Position numbers and translations under genes: made by a program
The notes under the pieces: model-generated
Seen by the model: the letters and a program-made list of their open reading frames with translations, nothing else
The model's database searches: none
Told to the model about the DNA's origin: nothing
Part shown: piece after piece, positions 25,758 through 33,106 of the stretch
Numbering within the stretch: the stretch's first letter is position 1
How the letters are laid out: each line of letters starts with the position of its first letter
Source of the DNA: Muribaculaceae bacterium Isolate-037 (Harlan)
GTDB lineage: Bacteria > Bacteroidota > Bacteroidia > Bacteroidales > Muribaculaceae
Assembly (NCBI GenBank): GCA_003762615.1
Contig: RIAZ01000024.1
Location: 1 to 64,000 of the forward strand
Direction: 5' to 3'
DNA length: 64,000 bases

Positions 25758-26735
25758 ATGAGAATAAATCCGGAACAAATAAAGAATCGGTGGAGGCTCC
25801 TTAAGGCGTCGTCCGGGTTTCACAACGTGATGCTGTTTCTTGAGTTTGTTGCCGTCAGCGCGTTGTTCTGGCTTATCCTTGCGCTCAACGACAGCGCACA
25901 GAGCAATTTCAACGTAAGGCTCCAGTTGACCAACGTGCCCGACACGGTCACGTTCATATCGGATATCCCGGAGAAAGTCCATGTCAGCGTCCGCGACAAG
26001 GGCACGAACCTATGGCGCAACGGATTTATGCGTACACCCACGATGCAGATTAACTTCAAGGAATATGGCGACAACGGCGTGCTTCGTTTCACGAAAGGCG
26101 ACGTGATGGCATCGTTGAAAAGCGTGTTCGGAGCGTCAGCGCAGATCACAGCCGTATCCCTCGACTCCCTCCGTCTGGTGTACACCACCAACCGGGGCAA
26201 ACGTGTGCCGGTAGTGGTGGATGCCATTATTATGCCGGCATCGGGAAGCATCATGGAAGGGAATCTTAAGACGTCTCCAACTAACGTGCTTGTATATGGT
26301 GAGCAGTCGGTGCTCGATACGATACACAGGGTGGTGACGGAGAGACTTGATCTGAAGGATCTGTCGGAAACCACAACCATCGACGTTGATCTCAAGCGGG
26401 TGAAGGATGCACGTGTGCTCCCTTCGCAGGTGAAGGTCACGGTGCCTATAGAGCCGCTGGTCAAGAAAGAGGCATTGATAACGATCACTCCGGTCAACGT
26501 GCCGGAAGGGGAGAGTCTGTTGCTCTTCCCTTCAAAAGTGAAAGTGCAATACTATGTGGCTATGAGTCGGTTTAACGATGATGATGATCCTCTCATAGAA
26601 CTTCAGACGGACTATAATGATATCCGCCAGACCGGTTCAACCCGATTGCCGGTAGAGATTGTCCGTCATCCCGACCGTTTTCTAAATATGTGTCTTCTCA
26701 GGGATAGTGTGGAATACACCATAGTCAAGAATTGA
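25758..26735 (+). CDS. YbbR-domain protein, CdaR-like
   Basis: A 325-residue membrane-anchored protein: one helix near residues 22-42 (VMLFLEFVAVSALFWLILAL) and an extracytoplasmic part with YbbR-type beta domains (VRLQLTNVPDTVTFISDIPEKVHVSVRDKG; VYGEQSVLDTIHRVVTERLDL). In Firmicutes, YbbR/CdaR proteins regulate the c-di-AMP cyclase CdaA; no cyclase gene is in this window, so a regulatory role is only an analogy. The stop overlaps or nearly touches coaE, so co-translation is likely. Confidence 0.85.
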   Translation: MRINPEQIKNRWRLLKASSGFHNVMLFLEFVAVSALFWLILALNDSAQSNFNVRLQLTNVPDTVTFISDIPEKVHVSVRDKGTNLWRNGFMRTPTMQINFKEYGDNGVLRFTKGDVMASLKSVFGASAQITAVSLDSLRLVYTTNRGKRVPVVVDAIIMPASGSIMEGNLKTSPTNVLVYGEQSVLDTIHRVVTERLDLKDLSETTTIDVDLKRVKDARVLPSQVKVTVPIEPLVKKEALITITPVNVPEGESLLLFPSKVKVQYYVAMSRFNDDDDPLIELQTDYNDIRQTGSTRLPVEIVRHPDRFLNMCLLRDSVEYTIVKN

Positions 26736-26746
26736 TATTAAGGATC

Positions 26747-27337
26747 ATGCGAGGCAAACGGCTTATAGGTATTACAGGCGGCATAGGCGCAGGAAAGAGT
26801 GTCGTGTCGCGGATATTGCGTCATAGAGGGTATCCCGTGTATGATTGCGATAGTGAGGCGAAACGCCTGATGGATACTGATGCGGAAGTCATTTCCGGAT
26901 TGAAGTCGTTGCTCGGCGATTCGATATATTCTGCCGATGGGAAGCTCGACAGGGGTGAGATGTCGCGTAGGCTCTTCTCTGATGATGAGATAAGGCGTGG
27001 AGTTAATGGCATAGTTCATTCAGCTGTAAGAAGAGACCTTATGAGATGGACCGGGATGCAGCAGCGTTATCCGGCGTTTGTGGAATCTGCAATACTCTCC
27101 ACCAGCCGGCTTGATGAGGATTGTGATGAGGTGTGGCTTGTAGATGCGCCGGAGGATGTCAGGATAAGACGGGTAAAGGAGAGGAATGGATTGGAAGAGG
27201 GTGCTATCCGCCGGAGAATTGCGAGTCAGTCGCAAGAGTTCGGTCAGCTCCCTAAGGAGCGTCTGTCGGTGCTTGACAATGGGGGAGAGGTGTCATTGCT
27301 CAGACAGATAGATTCATTGTTGGAGAAATATAAATAA
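26747..27337 (+). CDS. coaE: Dephospho-CoA kinase
   Basis: A 196-residue P-loop kinase for the last step of CoA synthesis, phosphorylating the 3'-hydroxyl of dephospho-CoA. The P-loop is GITGGIGAGKSVVS, followed by YPVYDCDSEAKRLM (substrate-binding Asp) and DAPEDVRIRRVKERN with the lid. The ATG at 26747 is preferred because AAGGA lies just upstream; an in-frame TTG at 26732 overlaps the previous stop and would add five residues. With coaBC at 19.0 kb, two CoA-pathway genes are in this window. Confidence 0.94.
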   Translation: MRGKRLIGITGGIGAGKSVVSRILRHRGYPVYDCDSEAKRLMDTDAEVISGLKSLLGDSIYSADGKLDRGEMSRRLFSDDEIRRGVNGIVHSAVRRDLMRWTGMQQRYPAFVESAILSTSRLDEDCDEVWLVDAPEDVRIRRVKERNGLEEGAIRRRIASQSQEFGQLPKERLSVLDNGGEVSLLRQIDSLLEKYK

Positions 27338-27401
27338 TATACAGCTCGCCGGATCCGATCTTTATGGATATGGCAACTGAAAATAAAGAATAGAAACAGA
27401 T

Positions 27402-27836
27402 ATGCTTAGAGAGATTTTAGCAATAACCGGAAAACCGGGCTTATTCCGTATTGTGTCGCACGGCAACAGAAATCTTATAGTGGAGGAACTGAAGTCAAAA
27501 AAACGTTTCGCCGCGCAGTCACGCGATAAGGTGGTGTCGCTCGGCGACATCGCAATGTATACAGATTCCGGCGACAAGCCGCTCGGAGAGATCCTTGATC
27601 TTGTATATGCTCGTAATGAAGGGAAGACAATCGATGTTAAGAAACTTATCTCAGATGGTGGTCTCCGTGCCGAATTTGAGGCAGTTATTCCGGATTTCGA
27701 CAAGGAGCGTGTGTATGACAACGACATCAAGAAACTCTTCACATGGTATAATATCCTCGTAGAGGCAGGCATGACCAAATTCGCTGAAGAGGAGGAGAAA
27801 ACTGAAGCAGCGGAGGATACCGAAAAGGCTGAGTAA
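27402..27836 (+). CDS. DUF5606-family protein
   Basis: A 144-residue cytoplasmic protein of the DUF5606 type, common in Bacteroidota and often near coaE. The N-terminal part is a small beta-rich domain (LREILAITGKPGLFRIVSHGNRNLIVEEL; DKVVSLGDIAMYTD). A helical part follows (VYDNDIKKLFTWYNILVEAG), and the tail is acidic and repetitive (EEEEKTEAAEDTEKAE). The function is unknown. A strong hairpin terminator follows. Confidence 0.82.
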   Translation: MLREILAITGKPGLFRIVSHGNRNLIVEELKSKKRFAAQSRDKVVSLGDIAMYTDSGDKPLGEILDLVYARNEGKTIDVKKLISDGGLRAEFEAVIPDFDKERVYDNDIKKLFTWYNILVEAGMTKFAEEEEKTEAAEDTEKAE

Positions 27837-27867
27837 ACAGTATCGGAGTTATCCTACACCTCAAAAT

Positions 27868-27915
27868 AAAAAAGTCAGAAGTCAGAGTGATTTTCTCTGC
27901 CTTCTGACTTTTTTA
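27868..27915. terminator. Bidirectional terminator after the DUF5606 gene
   Basis: AAAAAAGTCAGAAG on the left pairs with CTTCTGACTTTTTT on the right, with further pairing of CAGAG and CTCTG inside. A T run ends the stem on both strands. It separates the coaE block from the minus-strand small gene that begins the accessory island. Confidence 0.9.
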
Positions 27916-27938
27916 AGTTTATACAACTTTTATTAGTA

Positions 27939-28163
27939 TCAATTGAATACTCCATAAATAAGCACAAGGATAATACCTATGGAAAGCATGACAGAAGATT
28001 CCATAGAGGCGAGACGTTGGCTTGCACGTAAAAACTTTATAGAGGCACTCCGGCAGCTGACCGGTTGCGGAGCCATTTCTCTGACTTCCTGATAATGGCT
28101 CAATTTTATCCATATCTTAATAATGGCTCCAATAATTAAGACGAGTAATCCGATTTCCAACAT
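27939..28163 (-). CDS. Small two-helix membrane protein
   Basis: A 74-residue predicted protein with a hydrophobic helix at each end: MLEIGLLVLIIGAIIKIWIK (1-20) and SSVMLSIGIILVLIYGVF (about 56-73). A polar, basic linker lies between. No family was recognised. An overlapping ORF in another frame (27919-28113) lacks such features and is probably a shadow. Support is the orderly hydrophobic pattern and the nearby terminator downstream; no promoter was identified, so it may not be expressed. Confidence 0.45.
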   Translation of the reverse strand: MLEIGLLVLIIGAIIKIWIKLSHYQEVREMAPQPVSCRSASIKFLRASQRLASMESSVMLSIGIILVLIYGVFN

Positions 28164-28180
28164 AATAAAAAACTTTTAAG

Positions 28181-28220
28181 AACGAAGTCATGCAACCTCA
28201 AACGAAGTCATACAACCTCA
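28181..28220. repeat. 20-bp tandem duplication
   Basis: The unit AACGAAGTCATGCAACCTCA at 28181-28200 is followed directly by the same sequence with one change (TGCAAC to TACAAC) at 28201-28220. It could be a recent duplication or a trace of an insertion event. Confidence 0.85.
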
Positions 28221-28406
28221 ATTAAACAACATCATAAAATTGTAAGAAACCAATCCCCGACGAGTCAGCAATAATAGTGTAAGGATATACCAAAAACGCA
28301 AAATCCCCAAAATTTGTTCAAAACCTAACTTTTGCGCACATCCTGGCGAGATAGGAGCATTAGAGTTGTCCAAATTATCGTAAATATCCATATTTACACA
28401 AAAAGT

Positions 28407-28438
28407 ATTGTTTTATGAGGATAAAATTCTTACATTTG
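28407..28438 (+). promoter_or_regulatory. Promoter of the ATPase-DUF4276 pair
   Basis: ATTG (28407-28410), a 20-bp spacer and TACATTTG (28431-28438) fit the Bacteroidota pattern, with one mismatch in the -33 box. The start codon is 75 bp downstream. Confidence 0.62.
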
Positions 28439-28512
28439 CACATCCTCATCTACTATGCATATTTGCAAAATTGTAATGGAATAAAAGGGATCAACAATTA
28501 GTAAATCTGATT

Positions 28513-29583
28513 ATGTATTCAATTTCAATAAAAGGATATAAGTCTTTTAAGGATATCACAGTACGCCTTAATCCAATCAATATTTTGATTGGATCGAATG
28601 GTGCGGGAAAGAGTAACTTTCTATCCCTATTTGAACTATTGGGTAATGCCTACGAAGGCTTTCTTGCAAGAAGCGTCGCTCAATCTGGAGGAGTGGACAA
28701 ACTGCTTCATAATGGAAGGAAAGTTACTGACCGAATCTCTATTGAAACCAGGGATGGCAATACATCCTATGCCTTGGATTTGATGGAATCAGATGGCAAA
28801 TTGATTGTGGAGAATGAAAGGTTGGGCTATGAGTTATCCCCGGAACAGTGGACCTATAATTGTATTGCGAATTATAAAAATGAGACTGCTTTAAGGGAAT
28901 ATCATGGAATGACAAGAGACGATTATATTAAGAAATATATGTCTCAGATTAAGAAATTTCATTTTCATGACACCGGACGTACATCTCCTTTTACGGGAGT
29001 ATCAAATATAGTAAATGATTCCTACCTCTTATATTCCAAAGGTGATAACTTGGCAGCATTCCTGTATGGGATTATGAATAAGTATCCTATGGTTTATAAG
29101 CGTATAGTGCGTGTTATACAATCGGTTGCACCTTTCTTTCACGACTTTTATCTTATACCAAATGAAAGCGGAGACGTAAGGCTTCAATGGAGAGATAAAT
29201 TTTCTGAGGTTATCTATGGACCAAATGATCTTTCTGATGGCACTATCAGATTTATAGCATTAACTGTGCTTTTCATGCAGCCAAATCTTCCCAAAGTAAT
29301 TGTGATTGACGAACCCGAATTGGGATTGCATCCTGTTGCTATTGAGAAATTGGCAGGATTGATAAAGATGGCGGCAAACAGAGGTACGCAAGTGATTGCT
29401 GCTACTCAAAATGCCGAACTTATCAGTAATTTTCAACCATCAGATATACTTACAGTGGATCAGCGTGGTGGAATATCTCAAATAAAGCGTTTGGATGCCG
29501 ACGAACTGAGCCAATGGCTTAACGACTATACTTTAGGCGATTTGTGGAAACAAAGAATCATGAAAGGAGGACAACCAATATGA
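28513..29583 (+). CDS. AAA (ABC/OLD-like) ATPase, probable defence module subunit
   Basis: A 356-residue SMC/RecF-like ATPase of the AAA_21 kind. The start MYSISIKGYKSFKDITVRL is typical, with Walker A GSNGAGKS at 27-34, an ABC-like signature at LSDGTIRFIALTVLF, Walker B VIVIDEPELGLHP with Asp266 and Glu267, and a switch region QVIAATQNAELIS. There is no long coiled coil and no nuclease domain in the same chain. The stop overlaps the DUF4276 start (ATGA), so the two are co-translated. Such ATPase plus small partner pairs (OLD/Gabija, PARIS and Abi-type systems) are frequently anti-phage; a defence role here is inference from architecture and the island setting. Confidence 0.87.
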   Translation: MYSISIKGYKSFKDITVRLNPINILIGSNGAGKSNFLSLFELLGNAYEGFLARSVAQSGGVDKLLHNGRKVTDRISIETRDGNTSYALDLMESDGKLIVENERLGYELSPEQWTYNCIANYKNETALREYHGMTRDDYIKKYMSQIKKFHFHDTGRTSPFTGVSNIVNDSYLLYSKGDNLAAFLYGIMNKYPMVYKRIVRVIQSVAPFFHDFYLIPNESGDVRLQWRDKFSEVIYGPNDLSDGTIRFIALTVLFMQPNLPKVIVIDEPELGLHPVAIEKLAGLIKMAANRGTQVIAATQNAELISNFQPSDILTVDQRGGISQIKRLDADELSQWLNDYTLGDLWKQRIMKGGQPI

Positions 29584-30239
29584 AAAGATTGATTATAGTA
29601 TGTGAGGGTCCTACGGAGAATGAATTTTGTTTGGAGATGCTTGCCCCGATATTGCTTAAATCGGATATATATGTGGAGGCTCCCCTAATAAAAAAATCCA
29701 ATGGAGGAATTGTGCCATGGCAAGCCATAAAACGTCAGATTGAGACGCATCTTCATGAAGGAGATGCTAACGTCTCTATGCTTGTGGATTATTACGGAAT
29801 CAAAGACAGTTACAATTTTCCTGGTTGGATAGAAAGTAAGGATATATTATCATTGACCGACAGATTTCAATTCTTATGCGACAGAATGAAAGCTGACATC
29901 TCCCCGGTTTTGGCTCCACGCTTTATCCCATATATGCAGATACATGAGTTTGAGAGTCTTCTATTTAGCGATATAAACGTATTCAAGGATAATTTTGATA
30001 AAAGCGAGATGAACTTCTCGATTCTTGAGGATGCCAATCGCGAATTTTCAAATCCCGAAGAAATTAATTCACGACCATCATTAGCTCCGTCAAAACGTCT
30101 GACCAAAGCAATACCGGGATATGATAAAGTGTTATATGGTAATTATATAGCAGTAGAAACCGGATTAAGCAGAATAATGGAGAAATGCCCATTATTCAGA
30201 CAGTGGATTACATCTCTTACATCAATACAGAACTCCTGA
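29580..30239 (+). CDS. DUF4276-family protein, Toprim-like partner of the ATPase
   Basis: A 219-residue DUF4276-type protein. The start is the ATG at 29580, overlapping the ATPase stop; an in-frame ATG 36 bp upstream lies inside the ATPase gene. Visible conserved patches are IIVCEGPTENEF (Glu9, Glu13), SMLVDYYGIKD (Asp70) and QIHEFESLLFSD. The order of an early Glu in EGxTE and a later Asp at a strand end recalls Toprim metal sites, as in the DUF4435 partner of PARIS and in OLD nucleases; that resemblance is my inference. It probably acts as the effector controlled by the ATPase. Confidence 0.82.
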   Translation: MKRLIIVCEGPTENEFCLEMLAPILLKSDIYVEAPLIKKSNGGIVPWQAIKRQIETHLHEGDANVSMLVDYYGIKDSYNFPGWIESKDILSLTDRFQFLCDRMKADISPVLAPRFIPYMQIHEFESLLFSDINVFKDNFDKSEMNFSILEDANREFSNPEEINSRPSLAPSKRLTKAIPGYDKVLYGNYIAVETGLSRIMEKCPLFRQWITSLTSIQNS

Positions 30240-30295
30240 GATTTAATATAAATTAAGTTCCAAAAATTGTAAATGTAATTGGAATATAAGAGACT

Positions 30296-30502
30296 ATGAT
30301 AAGCGATAGAGTAAAGAGAAACATATCGGCAATATGTATTGTAATAGGAACAGTATGTGTCATCAGCAGGGTATGGGAAGTCATAATCTCACCGAAATCC
30401 GGATCTGCATGGTTTGAACTAAGCGGCTCAATACTCATCCTATTCATTTGTATTGACAGCTACATCAATTACCGACGCCGCATTAAAAAAGAGAGCCACT
30501 GA
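30296..30502 (+). CDS. Small two-helix membrane protein
   Basis: A 68-residue predicted protein with hydrophobic segments at about 9-27 (NISAICIVIGTVCVISRVW) and 39-56 (WFELSGSILILFICIDSY), and a basic tail (RRRIKKESH) that suggests cytoplasmic ends. It lies 56 bp after the DUF4276 gene and could be a third member of that unit. No family was recognised. Its last codons overlap a hairpin that terminates the opposite-strand lipoprotein gene. Confidence 0.5.
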   Translation: MISDRVKRNISAICIVIGTVCVISRVWEVIISPKSGSAWFELSGSILILFICIDSYINYRRRIKKESH

Positions 30503-30523
30503 CTTTTACAGGGTCAGCGGCTC
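30485..30523 (-). terminator. Terminator of the lipoprotein gene, overlapping the small ORF
   Basis: GAGCCACTGAC (30493-30503) pairs with GTCAGCGGCTC (30513-30523) over 11 positions with one mismatch. On the minus strand the stem is followed by TCTCTTTTTT, an intrinsic terminator for the gene ending at 30583. The left arm overlaps the stop codon of the plus-strand small membrane protein. Confidence 0.8.
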
Positions 30524-30582
30524 ATCAATATCCCATATATTCACAATACGGTACAGCTATTAAGAGGGATTGTGTGGATGGG

Positions 30583-32214
30583 TTAGAGGCGGATGCGGCG
30601 GGGACCGTAGACGGAGTTGAAGAGTAGGTCGCCGTCGGGGAGGTATTGGATTATGGCGTGGGCTCCGTTGCCGAGATTGGTGTCGCCGAATATGACGCGG
30701 TGGCGCGTGGCTCCGCTTTCCCAGTCAAGTCCCGTGATTTCCCATCCGGTACCTTTGTTGTAGCTGTTGACGAATACCATGCCGGAGGCAGTGCTCATGC
30801 AAGGTATCATACTCGGTGAATTTATGTCGGCTCGTGTCCATAGTGTCTCCCAACGGTTGTTGGCGGTGTCCCATTGCAGCCGTTCCACACCGTATGCCGG
30901 CTCAAGTATCGGACCGACACTGAGCACTCCCGGAATCTTGTCGTTGATGGTCTCTTCCATCCTTCTGACGTTGTTCACGACGAATGCCCCGTAGCCGGCA
31001 CAAACGACGGATTGCTCGGACTGTACCCATTCGGCACCATTCAGACCGCACGTGACTGTGCGGCTATCGGCAATACGGGGATTGGAGGGATCTGCCGGTT
31101 TTGAATCAGCCGGTATCTCATCACGCCAGAACGCCACTATCTTCATTTGCTTCGCGCCATCTGTAATGACCACCAACTTATCCTCATCATCACCGAACCC
31201 CATAAGTGTAGGGGTGGAACCGGTGCCATATCCCATTTTAATGGCAGGTGCCATCGGTCCGCCGTCATAGCTTGCCTGCCATGCTCCGTCGGCTTCATCA
31301 CCGGAAAGTTTCGTGCCGGTCCATACGATTTTCTGCATCAAGCCTTTGCCGCTATCCTTTATGTTGTTGGTCGCTACGTATATGCCATTCTTATCATCCA
31401 CGCATATTGAATTGCTAAGGTCTTGATCAGCAGGAAAGTCGTATGTGTCAATCACGTTTGTCAAGGTGCGGTCAACGATGCATATCGTGCGGCGACCTGC
31501 CACTACAAGGTAGCCGTCGTAAGTCATGCTTACTGCCATTAGTGTGAACGAGCCGTTGATCCATGGTGTCATGTCAAGTGACGCATCAATTTCAATACCC
31601 TCTTTGGGATTGGCGGCATTCTTCAGTTTAAAACGTAGGAGGGTGGTCACGGCATTTGCGTAGGCGTAGTTGTCTTTGTCGCACATCACGTAGTTGCCGC
31701 TCATCATGATTGTCTGTGGTACGGGACCGAGAATTGATTTCGCCACTTTCTCACATTCGTTGTATGAGGTGTATGGGGCAGTAAGGCGGTCAATCTCCTC
31801 AACGGTGCGCGGAGTCATTCCGGGAAGCGGACATTCAGCTACCTTTTCAAAGCCACCTCCGGCAATGTTGATATACGTCACCCTGTCGGTTGACATTCCC
31901 CACATGTAATTTGGATCCGGAGATGCGAGAGTCACAAGGTTGATCGGACCAGAGGCATATCCCGGAGCTTTTTTGAGGTCTACGGTTGTGGTTCCATCTT
32001 TGACGGCAAAGGGGAATACGTCAGTCTGTGCGGAATTGAAATGGGTCAGACTGTAATGTTCCTGTGCCAGCCACGGGTTACGAGCCGGAAGGGAATACTC
32101 CGGTGTTCTGTGGTTATCATCAGAAGTGTTGTCGTTTTTATCACAAGACTGCATGGTGACAACAACAGCACCAGCACACATTAATTTCCCGATATGATTT
32201 AACAACTCTGTCAT
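30583..32214 (-). CDS. Secreted lipoprotein, probable beta-propeller-like, unknown function
   Basis: A 543-residue lipoprotein. The start at 32214 (MTELLNHIGKLMCAGAVVVTMQSC) gives a type II signal with Cys24 as the lipid site; a longer in-frame form adds 20 residues without improving it. After a polar linker (DKNDNTSDDN), the body carries repeated beta-blade-like phrases such as MTYDGYLVVAGRRTICIVDRTL, CVDDKNGIYVATNNI and YLPDGDLLFNSVYGPRRI, suggesting a propeller like those of quinoprotein-type or strictosidine-synthase-like folds. It is probably surface exposed. No neighbour points to a substrate. Confidence 0.75.
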   Translation of the reverse strand: MTELLNHIGKLMCAGAVVVTMQSCDKNDNTSDDNHRTPEYSLPARNPWLAQEHYSLTHFNSAQTDVFPFAVKDGTTTVDLKKAPGYASGPINLVTLASPDPNYMWGMSTDRVTYINIAGGGFEKVAECPLPGMTPRTVEEIDRLTAPYTSYNECEKVAKSILGPVPQTIMMSGNYVMCDKDNYAYANAVTTLLRFKLKNAANPKEGIEIDASLDMTPWINGSFTLMAVSMTYDGYLVVAGRRTICIVDRTLTNVIDTYDFPADQDLSNSICVDDKNGIYVATNNIKDSGKGLMQKIVWTGTKLSGDEADGAWQASYDGGPMAPAIKMGYGTGSTPTLMGFGDDEDKLVVITDGAKQMKIVAFWRDEIPADSKPADPSNPRIADSRTVTCGLNGAEWVQSEQSVVCAGYGAFVVNNVRRMEETINDKIPGVLSVGPILEPAYGVERLQWDTANNRWETLWTRADINSPSMIPCMSTASGMVFVNSYNKGTGWEITGLDWESGATRHRVIFGDTNLGNGAHAIIQYLPDGDLLFNSVYGPRRIRL

Positions 32215-32261
32215 GTAGGTTATGAAAAATATGAAATTTGAAATATGAAAGAAATGAATTG

Positions 32262-32269
32262 CAAATTTA
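32262..32269 (-). promoter_or_regulatory. -7 element of the lipoprotein gene
   Basis: On the minus strand the sequence is TAAATTTG, matching TAnnTTTG, 47 bp before the preferred start. The -33 box is not recognisable. Confidence 0.45.
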
Positions 32270-32410
32270 GACATATTGTTTCATATATCATGTAAACAGG
32301 AGTCTATGGATGTGAATATCGGTCTGTCAGCGGTATGTAATCTCAAAAAAATATGTAACTTTGCGGGAGTAGTGCTTAGTAACTGAAGTTTCGCAAGCTG
32401 CACTTCAGTG

Positions 32411-32537
32411 GTTTAAAGTTTATAGTTTAAGGTTTAAGATTCACGAAAATCCACGAATCTTTTCATTATACAAAATTTAATGATTATAAACCATAAACCA
32501 TAAACCATAAACCATAAACCATAAACTATAAACCTTA
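32411..32537. repeat. Intergenic palindromic repeat of 7-nt units, copy C
   Basis: The left arm has TTTAAAG, TTTATAG and TTTAAGG units. The core contains AGATTC (32437-32442) and GAATCT (32455-32460) in inverted order. The right arm is a clean tandem of about six CCATAAA units followed by CTATAAA. The core resembles copy B base for base over much of its length, so the copies share an origin. Confidence 0.85.
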
Positions 32538-32567
32538 AATTAGTAATCTTTAAAAATAACAATAGAT

Positions 32568-32969
32568 ATGTTTAATGCGGTAAAATACAACGAGCGGACC
32601 TATGAAGGCTATCGAGGTGCAATTGAATTGCCACACTCTATAAGAACATATTTCGATGGTTTTGCTGACGAGTTCAATGATATCAGTAAGAAACAGAAAC
32701 TCCTTGATCTCGGATATGTCCTTAAAAGAGGGTATGATCTTGCCGCTCAAATAAAGGCTTGTCTTTACGACCGCCCTCATATCGGAGAGTACGAGTTCAA
32801 GATGAGTCTTTTCGGACTTATAGAATATGTCGATAAAGACTATATGAAAGACAATGGCTATGACTACCTCATAGAGGACTACTGCATTGATTCACTCGTA
32901 GGAATCCTAAGCAATGTCCTTGATGACCATTACATTGAATATTCAGATTATACACACGAGCTGACATGA
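32568..32969 (+). CDS. Acidic protein of unknown function (133 aa)
   Basis: A 133-residue, mostly helical, acidic and tyrosine-rich protein (for example IEYVDKDYMKDNGYDYLIEDY). No signal peptide, membrane helix or known motif was recognised. It is followed by a 31-codon ORF that overlaps its stop (ATGA), and then by the nuclease-like gene, so it may be the first gene of a three-ORF unit. The acidic character would suit an immunity or inhibitor protein, but nothing proves this. Confidence 0.6.
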   Translation: MFNAVKYNERTYEGYRGAIELPHSIRTYFDGFADEFNDISKKQKLLDLGYVLKRGYDLAAQIKACLYDRPHIGEYEFKMSLFGLIEYVDKDYMKDNGYDYLIEDYCIDSLVGILSNVLDDHYIEYSDYTHELT

Positions 32970-33061
32970 GAACAAACATTATTACCCTACAAGAACTGAT
33001 GGCTAGAAGAAACGATGATTTCGATCGGGCTGTAGAATTGAACCGCGTAAAGATAGTATGA
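32966..33061 (+). CDS. Very small ORF (31 aa) coupled to the acidic protein
   Basis: A 31-codon frame starts at the ATG overlapping the upstream stop (ATGA) and ends at the TGA at 33059-33061, 45 bp before the nuclease-like gene. The product is polar and probably helical (it begins MRTNIITLQELMARRNDDF). The overlap layout favours translation by coupling. It could also be the decayed end of a longer gene. No family was recognised. Confidence 0.35.
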   Translation: MRTNIITLQELMARRNDDFDRAVELNRVKIV

Positions 33062-33106
33062 CTATAAACAAACTAAACTATATTAAAATCTACTAATTAA
33101 GGAAAT

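Larger units (their letters stand above)
28164..28512. other. AT-rich intergenic region at the left edge of the island
   Basis: No gene was found. It contains an exact tandem pair of a 20-bp unit with one mismatch at 28181-28220, and the promoter of the ATPase gene at 28407-28438. The base composition is AT-rich compared with the core genes on either side. Confidence 0.5.
32215..32567. other. Divergent intergenic region with repeat copy C
   Basis: Between the lipoprotein gene (leftward) and the 133-residue ORF (rightward). It holds a minus-strand -7 element at 32262-32269, a plus-strand TAACTTTG at 32356-32363 without a -33 box, a hairpin formed by ACTGAAGT (32382-32389) and ACTTCAGT (32402-32409), and then the palindromic repeat copy C. 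No gene was seen. Confidence 0.6.

Noticed and set aside
28164..28400. Integration site or mobile element end
   Set aside because: A tandem 20-bp repeat is present but no inverted ends, integrase or transposase was found in the window.
32411..32537. CRISPR array
   Set aside because: The repeats are 7 nt long with no spacers between units and there are no cas genes nearby.
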